This document shows positions 1 to 7,431 of a stretch of DNA of 19,745 bases, in pieces. The notes beneath the pieces were generated by a model that was given only the letters and a program-made list of their open reading frames with translations, was not told the origin of the DNA and ran no database searches. This DNA is from an uncultured Collinsella sp. (GTDB lineage Bacteria; Actinomycetota; Coriobacteriia; Coriobacteriales; Coriobacteriaceae), in NCBI GenBank assembly GCA_900552185.1, contig URYT01000012.1, forward strand, positions 1 to 19,745. The letters run 5' to 3'. Position numbers and translations under genes: made by a program. How positions within the stretch are numbered: the first letter of the stretch is position 1; every line of letters begins with the position of its first letter.

Positions 1-310
1 CGTAGGGCGACGCAGGCACGCTCGCGCCGCCGATGCCGTTCTTGCCGTGAATGAGCGCGGTGGACGCCGGCGGCGTATAGGGCTCAGTCGCCTGCAGAGG
101 ACGGTCGGCGCCCAGGTACACCGGCACCTCGGGACGACCCAGCAGATCGAGCACCGCCAGGCAATTGTGCGCCGATTGCTCGACGCGCACGTTACCAAAG
201 CACGTGGTGATGCCCACGAGCTCCACCTCGGGGCTCGCGATGGCATAGGCCAGCGCCATCGCATCGTCCACACCCATATCCAGATCAAGGATCAGCTTCT
301 TGATTGCCAT
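1..310 (-). CDS. Nucleoside hydrolase (IUNH family), N-terminal 103 residues; 3' end outside window
   Basis: Translation from the ATG at 310 begins MAIKKLILDLDMGVDDAMAL and stays open to the window edge, so only the N-terminal third of a roughly 310-residue protein is present. The Asp cluster D9, D11, D15, D16 followed by AL is the Ca2+/ribose-binding signature of inosine-uridine nucleoside N-ribohydrolases, which split ribonucleosides into base and free ribose in the cytosol. A GGAG about nine bases upstream supports this start. The gene lies 30 bp downstream of a ribokinase on the same strand, so hydrolase and kinase probably form one salvage operon in which released ribose is phosphorylated. 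Substrate preference (purine, pyrimidine or both) cannot be told from this fragment. Confidence 0.93.
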   Translation of the reverse strand, partial: MAIKKLILDLDMGVDDAMALAYAIASPEVELVGITTCFGNVRVEQSAHNCLAVLDLLGRPEVPVYLGADRPLQATEPYTPPASTALIHGKNGIGGASVPASPY

Positions 311-340
311 TGTTCTACTCCGCTTCTCCGTCTTTATCGT

Positions 341-1303
341 TTAACCAAACCAATGTTCAACTTCGGTGCGCATGGGAATCGATTGCTGAGCGCCCAGGCG
401 CGACACCGTCACTGCCGAGGCGCGAGCACCCGCGGCCATGCACTCAAAGAGCGGCAAGCCCTCTAGGCGAGCCGCCGCCAACGCGCCGATAAACGTATCG
501 CCGGCGGCCGTGGTATCGACTACCGTACTCGAAAGTGCCGGCATGCGCAGCAGCTCACCGCCATCGCCGAGCGAAACCGAGCCGGCACCGCCCAACGTGA
601 TGACCGCAGCCCCGGCACCCTTGTCGAGCAGCGCATTGAGCGCGGTGACGCAACTCGCGTCATCCGTGGGCAGAATGCCCGTCAGCACCTGGCACTCGGT
701 CTCGTTGGGACAGACCAGGTCGACCGCAGGCCAGACCTCCGCAGGCAGCTCGCAGGCGGGCGCTGGATTAAAGACCGTATAGAACCCCAGCTCGTGAGCG
801 CAAACAAGCGCCTCGGCCGTCGCCGCAAGGTCGCATTCGCCCTGGGCGATAAAGACGCTTCCGGCAGCCGGGGCAATCTCGCTGGCGCCGCCGTCGAGCT
901 CATGGGCCACCAGACGCCTCAGCGCGCAGGCAACGTCCGCGCCCGCAAGCGCATGGTTGGCGCCCGGTGACAGTATGATGCGGTTGTCGCCCTCGCAGCG
1001 AATGATGGTCGCCGTTCCCGTCTCCACGTCATCGCGATGCACTACAAAGTCACAGTCCACGCCGGCGCCTTGGAGCCCCGCCACGAGCGACGCGCCGAAC
1101 GCATCGCGACCGACCGCGCCGATCATGTGCGTGCACGCGCCCATACGCGCGGCAGCTACGGCCTGATTGGCGCCCTTGCCGCCGGCGTTGGTGATAAACC
1201 CGCTGCCGCCGACGGTCTCGCCCGCACGCGGTATGCGCTCGCACGCCACCGAAAGGTCCATGTTCATGCTGCCGAACACCGCAACGATGCCGCGATCTGC
1301 CAT
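341..1303 (-). CDS. rbsK: Ribokinase (PfkB family)
   Basis: A 320-residue cytosolic sugar kinase, full length for ribokinase. The N-terminal PfkB signature GGKGANQ is at residues 41-47. The C-terminal signature DTTAAGDTF carries the presumed catalytic Asp at 269 and the anion-hole AAG. The expected reaction is ATP + ribose to ribose-5-phosphate. The frame is open upstream to 1336, but the ATG at 1303 is chosen because a perfect AGGAGG lies seven bases before it and the protein then begins MADRGIVAVFGSMNMD, as usual for the family. The nucleoside hydrolase follows 30 bp downstream, supporting a nucleoside/ribose salvage operon. Other PfkB sugars are possible, but the neighbour favours ribose. 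Confidence 0.92.
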   Translation of the reverse strand: MADRGIVAVFGSMNMDLSVACERIPRAGETVGGSGFITNAGGKGANQAVAAARMGACTHMIGAVGRDAFGASLVAGLQGAGVDCDFVVHRDDVETGTATIIRCEGDNRIILSPGANHALAGADVACALRRLVAHELDGGASEIAPAAGSVFIAQGECDLAATAEALVCAHELGFYTVFNPAPACELPAEVWPAVDLVCPNETECQVLTGILPTDDASCVTALNALLDKGAGAAVITLGGAGSVSLGDGGELLRMPALSSTVVDTTAAGDTFIGALAAARLEGLPLFECMAAGARASAVTVSRLGAQQSIPMRTEVEHWFG

Positions 1304-1366
1304 GGAAACCTCCTCATCTGCGGGCTTTGCACCCACCGTCGACCGTCGATTGCGCGCCTTCGCACC

Positions 1367-1396
1367 TCTATAACTTTAGTTCACTTTGATGTGAAC
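1367..1396 (-). promoter_or_regulatory. Promoter of the ribokinase/nucleoside hydrolase operon with overlapping inverted repeat
   Basis: Read on the minus strand, TTCACA (1395-1390) and TATAGA (1372-1367) are separated by exactly 17 bp, a good sigma-A type promoter. It would give a leader of roughly 55 nt before the ribokinase ATG. The perfect inverted repeat GTTCAC-N6-GTGAAC at 1379-1396 covers the -35 box and part of the spacer, the usual position for a repressor operator. The regulator is not in the window. The elements are seen directly; their function is inferred. Confidence 0.55.
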
Positions 1397-1444
1397 GCAC
1401 CCTTGAGGTTGCGCCAGCAGCAAGCATTCACAGGAGCAGGCAGC

Positions 1445-1450
1445 TACAAT
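1445..1450 (+). promoter_or_regulatory. Possible -10 box for the acyltransferase gene
   Basis: TACAAT lies 39 bp before the acyltransferase ATG in the divergent intergenic region. No convincing -35 hexamer is found at 16-18 bp spacing, so this is only a weak candidate. Confidence 0.25.
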
Positions 1451-1489
1451 GAATACGTGCTGATTATTCTCGTCATTGGATGATGTTTT

Positions 1490-3706
1490 ATGGAACAATT
1501 CTCGCAATCGGGCTCGCGCGGTCGACGCCGCACGGGCAACGAGCCGGCGCCGCACGAACGCGTGAAGAGCGAACGCCGTGCCAACGAGCCGCGACGCACC
1601 ACGAGCCCCCATCGCGCTTCTGCCAACAACGCGGGCCGCGCCAACACTCCCGCCGCGGAGCAGACGCCTGCTCGCCCCAAGTCCCGCTACATCCCTGCCC
1701 TTGACGGCCTGCGCACGCTTGCCGTCGTCGCGGTGGTGCTCTATCACCTCAACCTCACGTGGGCGCAGGGCGGTCTGCTCGGCGTCACGATCTTCTTTGT
1801 GCTTTCGGGCTATCTGATCACACGCCTGCTACTCAACGAAGTCGCTAAGACCGGCCGCATCGACCTCAAGAGCTTCTGGATCCGCCGCATCCGTCGCCTG
1901 GTCCCCGCCGTGGTAACCGTCGTGGTGGTGACCTGTGCGCTGTGCACCGTCTTCAACCACGTGATGCTCACCAAGATGCGCCCCGACATTCTGCCGTCAC
2001 TGCTGTTCTTTAACAACTGGTGGCAGATTGCCCAAAACGTCTCGTACTTCAATGCTCTGGGCGACCCCTCGCCGCTCACGCACTTTTGGTCGCTTGCCAT
2101 CGAGGAACAGTTCTACCTGATTTGGCCGCCGCTGCTGTTTGCCATGGTATCCATGCATGTGAGCAAACCCAACACGCGCCGCGTGGTTCTAGGCCTTGCC
2201 GCGGTATCTGCCCTTGCCATGATGGTGCTTTACAACCCTGCCGCCGACCCCAGCCGCGTGTACTACGGCACCGACACCCGCGTGTTCTCGCTGCTGCTGG
2301 GTGCCTGGATGGCCTTTATCCCCGATCGCGACCTGGCGCCGGTTCGTCTCGCCCATCGTTTGGGGCTCAATCGCCTGGCTGGCGCCGCCAAGCACGGCAA
2401 GAACGCCGAGGGCAAGCCTGGCGAAAAGGCCGACGAATCAGCCGAGACCGCCCCGGCACAGCCGAGCGCCCCCGTGCGCTTTTGGTCCTCGCCCGCATCC
2501 ATCGATGTATTGGGCGTCGTGGGTCTGGTTGGCCTTGCCGCCATGGTCGCGCTCACCAACGGCTACAACGCGTTCCAGTATCGCGGCGGCACGCTGTTAT
2601 GCTCCATCCTCACGCTCATGGTCATCGCGGCCTGCGTGCAGCCCCAGGGAATGGTTGCTCGCGCGCTGTCCGCCGAGCCGCTCGTGTGGGTTGGCAAGCG
2701 CTCATACAGCATCTACCTGTGGCACTATCCGCTGCTGTTGCTTATGAACCCGGTCGCCAACATCAACGATACACCGTGGTGGCAGTACATTTTGCAGGTG
2801 CTGTTGGTGGTCGCCGTGGCCGAATGCTCATATCGCTTTATCGAGACGCCGTTTAGAAAGGGCGCCTTTGGGCGCACCGTATCCGAGTTCCGCGACGGCA
2901 CCGCCACGCCCGCCAACTGGGTGCGCGCGCACGTCCCTGCCTGTGCAGCCTGCGCTGTCGTGTTGGTCGTTGCACTGGGCGGCCTGATCTTTGTGCCCGA
3001 GACGTCTGCGCTGAGCGGCGAGGGCGCCGAAGTTCTGAACAAGGAAGCCAAGAACGCCGCACCCACCGACCAGCAGGCGGCCGACGACACCGACAAGGAC
3101 AACGACGGCTTTCCCGACGGCTCCTACGACCTGTTGATGATCGGTGACTCCGTGTCGCTGCGCGCCGTTGATTCCTTTGACGGCGTGTTCCCGCACAGCC
3201 ATATCGATGCCGAAAAGGGCCGCCAGTTCGATGCGGGCCGTGCGACATTTGAGGGCTATCTTCAACAGAACCTTGCCGGCAAGATCGTGGTCTTTGCGCT
3301 GGGCACCAACGGCTTGGTAACCGACGACCAAATCGACGCCATCATGGCCGATGCAGGAGATAAGCGTATTGTGGTGTTTGTGAACACGCGCAGCCCGCAG
3401 CCGTGGGTTGGCTCTACCAACCAGGCCATCGCCAACGCCGCTACGCGTTACAAGAACGTACGCGTTATCGACTGGTACGGATACAGTGCCAACCGCAACG
3501 ACCTGTTCGATGGCGATGGCACGCATCTATCGACCACTGGCGTGACTGAGTACCTCAACTTGATCCACGATGCCGTCAAGAAGGACCTGCCCGTACACCC
3601 CGAGGATCACGTCAACGATCCGCAGCCGGCAGCCGTCAAGTCTGCCACCGACGCACTCGTCAATGCGCTCGCTCTCAAGCCGCACAAGCTGGGCACCGAC
3701 AAGTAA
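1490..3706 (+). CDS. Membrane acyltransferase (acyltransferase-3 family) fused to a C-terminal SGNH domain, OatA/OafA-like
   Basis: 738 residues. Residues 1-65 are a basic, Arg/Ala/Pro-rich tail, presumably cytoplasmic. A multi-spanning acyltransferase-3 domain (about 66-460) begins YIPALDGLRTLAVVAVVLYH, with the conserved His at 86, followed by FFVLSGYLITRLL and the RRIRRLVPA basic loop. A charged insert near 295-330 (AKHGKNAEGKPGEK...) interrupts the membrane part. After a last TM near 483-503 comes an exported SGNH hydrolase-like domain: GDS with Ser554, GTNG, and DGTH with Asp676 and His679. The architecture matches enzymes that take an acyl group from inside and O-acetylate an extracellular glycan, such as OatA on peptidoglycan; the acceptor is unknown here. 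The ATG has only a weak upstream GGATGA. The gene stands alone, divergent from the ribokinase operon. Confidence 0.9.
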   Translation: MEQFSQSGSRGRRRTGNEPAPHERVKSERRANEPRRTTSPHRASANNAGRANTPAAEQTPARPKSRYIPALDGLRTLAVVAVVLYHLNLTWAQGGLLGVTIFFVLSGYLITRLLLNEVAKTGRIDLKSFWIRRIRRLVPAVVTVVVVTCALCTVFNHVMLTKMRPDILPSLLFFNNWWQIAQNVSYFNALGDPSPLTHFWSLAIEEQFYLIWPPLLFAMVSMHVSKPNTRRVVLGLAAVSALAMMVLYNPAADPSRVYYGTDTRVFSLLLGAWMAFIPDRDLAPVRLAHRLGLNRLAGAAKHGKNAEGKPGEKADESAETAPAQPSAPVRFWSSPASIDVLGVVGLVGLAAMVALTNGYNAFQYRGGTLLCSILTLMVIAACVQPQGMVARALSAEPLVWVGKRSYSIYLWHYPLLLLMNPVANINDTPWWQYILQVLLVVAVAECSYRFIETPFRKGAFGRTVSEFRDGTATPANWVRAHVPACAACAVVLVVALGGLIFVPETSALSGEGAEVLNKEAKNAAPTDQQAADDTDKDNDGFPDGSYDLLMIGDSVSLRAVDSFDGVFPHSHIDAEKGRQFDAGRATFEGYLQQNLAGKIVVFALGTNGLVTDDQIDAIMADAGDKRIVVFVNTRSPQPWVGSTNQAIANAATRYKNVRVIDWYGYSANRNDLFDGDGTHLSTTGVTEYLNLIHDAVKKDLPVHPEDHVNDPQPAAVKSATDALVNALALKPHKLGTDK

Positions 3707-3729
3707 CCTGCAGCGCAAACTTCCCACAT

Positions 3730-3767
3730 CCGGAGGGGGTGTCTGCCACGGCAGACACCCCCTCCGG
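3730..3767. repeat. Perfect 17-bp hairpin downstream of the acyltransferase gene
   Basis: Two 17-nt arms, CCGGAGGGGGTGTCTGC and its exact complement, flank the 4-nt loop CACG, starting 24 bp after the acyltransferase stop. The position suggests a transcription terminator, but no T-tract follows, so it is not a canonical intrinsic terminator. The 3' arm overlaps a degenerate REP-like hairpin (3765-3788). It may instead be part of a dispersed palindrome cluster. Confidence 0.6.
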
Positions 3768-3788
3768 CAGTTAGGGACACTCCTGGCG
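3765..3788 (+). repeat. Degenerate REP-like hairpin
   Basis: CGGCAG and CTGGCG pair with one G-G mismatch around a 12-nt loop containing AGGGACACTC. Loop size and the GGGAC core resemble the hairpins at 16153-16174 and 16194-16215. It is probably a decayed member of the same palindrome family. Confidence 0.35.
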
Positions 3789-3912
3789 CAGCCAATGAAG
3801 ACCTCTACGGATGAATTCCAGGCCGCTCCGTCGCTCCAGACATCGTTTCCGCGCCTCGTGCCTGCCCCAAACAATCAAAACAAGCCCTTTTCGCCGCACC
3901 CTCAAAGGTCTG

Positions 3913-4139
3913 TGGGCAAAAAAGGGCAAATATGAGTACTGTTACCATTTTAGTAGCAGGCAAACCACCCAAAATGACGTCCGAGCGACCCCTATAACCC
4001 CCTAAAGCAGCCAACCTGACTGGTTTAAGGCGTATTGGAGCCAATTTTAATGAACATACTGAATGCTATGTTCATTATCTTTTAGGATGTAAATGCTATT
4101 CACTTAGCAACAGTACTCATATTTGGCATTTTTTGTCCA
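3913..4139. mobile_element. MITE-like block bounded by 31-bp near-perfect inverted repeats
   Basis: The left end (3913-3943) and the complement of the right end (4109-4139) agree at 28 of 31 positions; both contain CAAATATGAGTACTGTT next to an A6 run. Between them lie about 165 bp of AT-rich DNA with no credible gene, in clear contrast to the GC-rich genes around it. The block also contains a perfect 11-bp hairpin (4048-4077). Terminal inverted repeats around a short non-coding core are the hallmark of a miniature non-autonomous transposable element. No clear target-site duplication is visible. Two inverted copies of a dispersed regulatory repeat are the main alternative. Confidence 0.5.
4048..4077. 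repeat. Perfect 11-bp stem-loop inside the AT-rich block
   Basis: TAATGAACATA and its exact complement TATGTTCATTA flank the 8-nt loop CTGAATGC. It sits in the centre-right of the inverted-repeat-bounded block and is not followed by a T-tract. Role unknown: protein-binding palindrome or structural part of the element. Confidence 0.6.
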
Positions 4140-4169
4140 TTGCTATATAACTAACACCCTATAGCAGAC

Positions 4170-4204
4170 AAAAAACAGGCCGCAGCCCATCGCTGCGGCC
4201 TGTT
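4170..4204 (-). terminator. Intrinsic terminator of the MgtE-like/NRAMP-like operon
   Basis: On the minus strand the 12-bp GC-rich stem AACAGGCCGCAG / CTGCGGCCTGTT with a 7-nt loop is followed directly by a run of six T. It begins 18 bp after the NRAMP-like stop codon. Stem, loop and T-tract fit a canonical Rho-independent terminator. Confidence 0.88.
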
Positions 4205-4222
4205 CGGAAGCAAAAGTGGGCG

Positions 4223-5485
4223 TTAAGCGCTGTAGCCCATCGCTTGCAGCACAAACATGACGACTGTCAGCACCGTAATCACGGCGATAGTCGCCCAAGT
4301 GAGCACGTTCCACACACGGCCGTTGCGGTTGGCACCCATAATGTGGCGATCCGCCGCGATAACCACCTGGAATACCAAGACTACAGGCAGCAGCACGCCA
4401 TTGATGACCTGCGAGGTCATCATAATCTGGAACAGATCGACGCCGGGCATAAGCACCAGCACGGCAGAGATACCGATGATGGCCGTAATGATGCCGCGGT
4501 AAACCGGGGCCTCGTCCCAGCTGCGGTCGGCACCGCGCTCCCAGCCAAATGCCTCGCAGATAGCGCTCGACGTAACGCCCGGTAGCACGCAGGCGGCCAA
4601 GAAGCTCGCCGCGACCAGGCCCGAGGCAAACAGTACCGTGGACCACTGACCCGCAATAGGCTCCAGCGCGCGGGCAGCATCGGCGGCATCGCTAATCTGA
4701 ATACCCGCCGGGAACAACACCGTACCGGTCGTGATGATAATAAAGCCGGCAATGATATCGGCGGCAAGCGAGCCGCTCACAGTATCGATGCGCTGCAGCA
4801 CGATATCGTCCTCGCCCGCGTTCTTATCGACCACGTTGTTCTGCGCCAAGAAAATCATCCACGGCGCGATGGTGGTACCGATCGTTGCGACCACGAGCGA
4901 CACGTAGCTGGGGTCATTTTGAATGTTAGGCACGACCAGGTCGACCGCGACCTCACCCCAGTTGGGGCCAGCCATAAACGCGGCGACAATATAGGTCACG
5001 AAGACGCAGCTTACCAGCAGCAGAATCTTCTCGATGCGCTGGAAACTACCCGACATGGTAAGCATCCACACCAGCAGCGCCACCAACGGCACCGAGATGC
5101 TCGCCGGCACGCCAAAGAGAGCAAGGCCGCTGGCGATACCCGCAAACTCCGAAATGGTCACAGCCGTGTTGGCGATCAACAGCGCCGCCATAGCAAGTAC
5201 ACTCTTGCGCACGCCAAAGCGCTCGCGGATGAGCGATGCCAGGCCCTTGCCCGTGACGCAGCCGCAGCGCGCCGCGGTCTCCTGCGTCACGATAAGCAGC
5301 ACGGTCATGACGGGAAGCATCCAGAGCATCTTATAGCCATAGCTGGCGCCCGCGCTGGAATACGTGGCGATGCCGCCAGCGTCATTGCCCGAAAGCGCCG
5401 CCAGAAGACCGGGGCCCATGGCGCCAAAGATGGCCGCGATGGTCAGCTTTTGCTTGGTGCTCGGCTTTTGCTTCGTATTTTGCAC
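4223..5485 (-). CDS. NRAMP-like divalent metal transporter of the Mg2+-type (NRMT-like)
   Basis: 420-residue integral membrane protein with about eleven hydrophobic helices. TM1 contains GPGLLAALSGNDAGG: the NRAMP motif DPGN is present as D35-A36-G37-G38, keeping Asp but replacing Asn by Gly. In TM6 the usual MPH is A207-P208-W209, so the metal-ligand Met is lost. As I recall, Asp kept with Asn and Met replaced by small residues is the pattern of the NRAMP-related Mg2+ transporters (NRMTs), one of which was characterised from Eggerthella lenta, a related actinobacterium. Mg2+ or Mn2+ import is therefore more likely than Fe2+ import. The frame is open further upstream, but the GTG at 5485 is chosen: it follows AGGTGG and lies 8 bp after the stop of the MgtE-like gene. 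A terminator follows. Confidence 0.85.
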   Translation of the reverse strand: MQNTKQKPSTKQKLTIAAIFGAMGPGLLAALSGNDAGGIATYSSAGASYGYKMLWMLPVMTVLLIVTQETAARCGCVTGKGLASLIRERFGVRKSVLAMAALLIANTAVTISEFAGIASGLALFGVPASISVPLVALLVWMLTMSGSFQRIEKILLLVSCVFVTYIVAAFMAGPNWGEVAVDLVVPNIQNDPSYVSLVVATIGTTIAPWMIFLAQNNVVDKNAGEDDIVLQRIDTVSGSLAADIIAGFIIITTGTVLFPAGIQISDAADAARALEPIAGQWSTVLFASGLVAASFLAACVLPGVTSSAICEAFGWERGADRSWDEAPVYRGIITAIIGISAVLVLMPGVDLFQIMMTSQVINGVLLPVVLVFQVVIAADRHIMGANRNGRVWNVLTWATIAVITVLTVVMFVLQAMGYSA

Positions 5486-5493
5486 GCGACCAC

Positions 5494-7338
5494 CTACCCC
5501 ATGACCGACATGGTGAGCAGCACCGCGGCGATGCAGTACGCTACGCACGAGATCATGACGGCAATAACGTTCATGGCGGTGCCCGACGTGTTGAGGTCAT
5601 GCTCGTCACGCCAGAACAGCACCATCAGGTAAATCACGGCACTCATGTTGCCAACCAGGCAAATGATAGCAGCGATATTAAAACACCCGGTAAAGAGTTG
5701 CTCCTCAAACATGGACGCATCGGGGAATGCAGCGGTGCGCACCAGCTGCGCGCACAGGTAGGTCACGAGCGAAAGGATCAGGCCCATACCCGTGCTCTGG
5801 AAGAAGAATCCCAGGTACGGTTTGGGCTCGTCGTCGTGGCCGTCGTACTCGAGGAAGTAGTTCTTGACGAACGACACCATGCGCGAGGCAGCAAGCAGCA
5901 CGAGCGGCATGGCGCACATGGGGAACACCACCAGATGCGCGGAGCCCAGCGCCGTCCCCAGCGCCGTCGCCATAATGCACGAGGCGATGCCCCACACGAC
6001 GACCCAGTACTGGCGATGCACGAACCAGCTGAGCACGTTCGTCGAGTCGTCCGACGCGCTATCGCCCGAGCCGACACCGGCGATCTGCAGGTCCTCCTGA
6101 TGCTCCTCGGCGATAACGTCCATGGCGTCGTCGAAGGTCACGATACCCAGGATATGACGGTTCTCGTCGCAGACAGGGATGGCAACCAGGTCGTACTTGG
6201 TCATCTCGTCCGTCACGTCTTCCTGGTCCTCGTCGGGCGACACATAGACCAGGTCGCGATAGGCCAGCTGACCCAGCGTGGCGTCGCGGTCGGCTACGAT
6301 CAGCGTGCGCAGCGAAAGCACGCCGGTCAGCATGCCGCTCGGATCCTCGGTATAGACGTAGTAGACGCTCTCGAAATCCTCGTCGAGCTCGCGAATCGCC
6401 TCGATGGCGTCACCGACCGTTGCCGTGGCGGGCAGGGAGACAAACTCCGAGGTCATGATGCGGCCGGCGGTGTTGTCCTCATACCCCAGCAGGTTACGAA
6501 TCGCCTTCTCCTCCTGAACGCCCATCAGGCGCAGGAGCTTCTCGGCCTTCTCGTAATCGAGCTCGTCGATCAGGTCAGCTGCATCGTCCGGGTCCATCAT
6601 GGCCAGCATCGACGATGCGTCCGTGTCGGACAGGCCCTCGAGCATCTCGGTCATAAGCTCGTCGTCATCGAACTCCGAGATGGCCTCGGCGGCCTGGGCA
6701 GTATCGAGCTGCGCAAACACCTGCGCACGTAGGCGCGGGTCGAGCTGCTCGATAATATCGGCGATGTCGGCAGGGTGCAGCTCGCCGAGCGTCTTGTGCG
6801 ACACCGAAAGTTGAATGTTCTTGGTCGAGCGGTCGAGCAGGTCCATGTAGGACCAAGCGATGATGTCCTCACTGAGCGGCTTGCCCAGGTGCTTCATAAA
6901 GCCTTCGACGATATGCTCGAGCGCGGGGCTGATGGCGCGTAGCAGACCGCGGGCACCGACCTCGGCGCCCAGCAGGCGCAGCTGGTTTTCGCCCGACATG
7001 GAAAACTTGATGTCGTTTACGCGCACGACCTTCATGCCCTGCGTGTCGACAATCTGCTTGTTGAGCACGTCGCGGGCAAGCAAGAGTTCGGTCGGCTGCA
7101 GGTACGAAAAACGGATTTCGGTGGCCGACGTCTTAAGGTGTACACCCGTCTCGTCGATACGGTCGACCCATTTGCGCCAGCTGATCATAAACGGCGTCTT
7201 GCCGGGTCCGCGGAACGCGAGCGACGTCACGTGCGGAAAAACTTCGCCGGTAGCAATACCAAAATCGTTCACCACGCCGAGCTTTTCGCCATCGACGTCC
7301 AAGACCGGCAATTTGAGCATCTCACTCAGATAATTCAA
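5494..7338 (-). CDS. MgtE-like protein: PRC barrels, MgtE_N, CBS pair and a non-canonical membrane domain
   Basis: 614 residues. PRC-barrel-like segments (about 5-75 and 85-150) begin LSEMLKLPVLDVDGEKLG. An acidic helical MgtE_N superhelix follows (about 170-285, ELHPADIADIIEQLDP), then two CBS domains (about 290-415, AGRIMTSEFVSLP and LVAIPVCDENRHILGIVTFDDAMD). About five TM helices lie from roughly 445 to 614. In MgtE channels the soluble part senses Mg2+ and gates the pore. Here, however, the membrane part lacks the GGNxG pore motif, so transport by this protein itself is doubtful. It may act as the Mg2+-sensing partner of the NRAMP-like transporter encoded 8 bp downstream. The TTG at 7338 is preceded by GGGGAG at 5-bp spacing and gives a family-typical N-terminus; ATG at 7320 is the alternative. 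Confidence 0.82.
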   Translation of the reverse strand: MNYLSEMLKLPVLDVDGEKLGVVNDFGIATGEVFPHVTSLAFRGPGKTPFMISWRKWVDRIDETGVHLKTSATEIRFSYLQPTELLLARDVLNKQIVDTQGMKVVRVNDIKFSMSGENQLRLLGAEVGARGLLRAISPALEHIVEGFMKHLGKPLSEDIIAWSYMDLLDRSTKNIQLSVSHKTLGELHPADIADIIEQLDPRLRAQVFAQLDTAQAAEAISEFDDDELMTEMLEGLSDTDASSMLAMMDPDDAADLIDELDYEKAEKLLRLMGVQEEKAIRNLLGYEDNTAGRIMTSEFVSLPATATVGDAIEAIRELDEDFESVYYVYTEDPSGMLTGVLSLRTLIVADRDATLGQLAYRDLVYVSPDEDQEDVTDEMTKYDLVAIPVCDENRHILGIVTFDDAMDVIAEEHQEDLQIAGVGSGDSASDDSTNVLSWFVHRQYWVVVWGIASCIMATALGTALGSAHLVVFPMCAMPLVLLAASRMVSFVKNYFLEYDGHDDEPKPYLGFFFQSTGMGLILSLVTYLCAQLVRTAAFPDASMFEEQLFTGCFNIAAIICLVGNMSAVIYLMVLFWRDEHDLNTSGTAMNVIAVMISCVAYCIAAVLLTMSVMG

Positions 7339-7354
7339 TGGTGCTCCCCATCAT
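7322..7354 (-). CDS. Possible 10-codon leader peptide overlapping the MgtE-like start
   Basis: ATGATG at 7354/7351 is preceded by a strong GGAGG (7363-7359) at 4-7 bp spacing and encodes MMGSTIELSE, ending in TGA at 7324-7322. It overlaps the TTG start of the MgtE-like gene in another frame and stops one base before that gene's alternative ATG (7320). The best ribosome-binding site in the leader thus serves a tiny ORF rather than the main gene. Leader peptides are known to control some Mg2+ transporter genes (mgtL is an example). The function here is inferred. Confidence 0.35.
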   Translation of the reverse strand: MMGSTIELSE

Positions 7355-7431
7355 TATTCCTCCGAACGCGGCCGCGCGTGCGGCGTCCGGGGGCTTCTGG
7401 ATATGTATACGCATGTGCGGGCGGCACGCCG

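Noticed and set aside
3932..3997. 21-codon ORF (MSTVTILV...) beginning in the left inverted repeat of the AT-rich block
   Set aside because: No ribosome-binding site, and the inverted copy at the other end gives only a 6-codon frame. Conservation of the repeat is better explained as an element end.
5599..6732. 377-codon plus-strand open frame
   Set aside because: It is antisense to the MgtE_N, CBS and membrane segments. The His/Arg/Gln-rich composition is typical of shadow frames.
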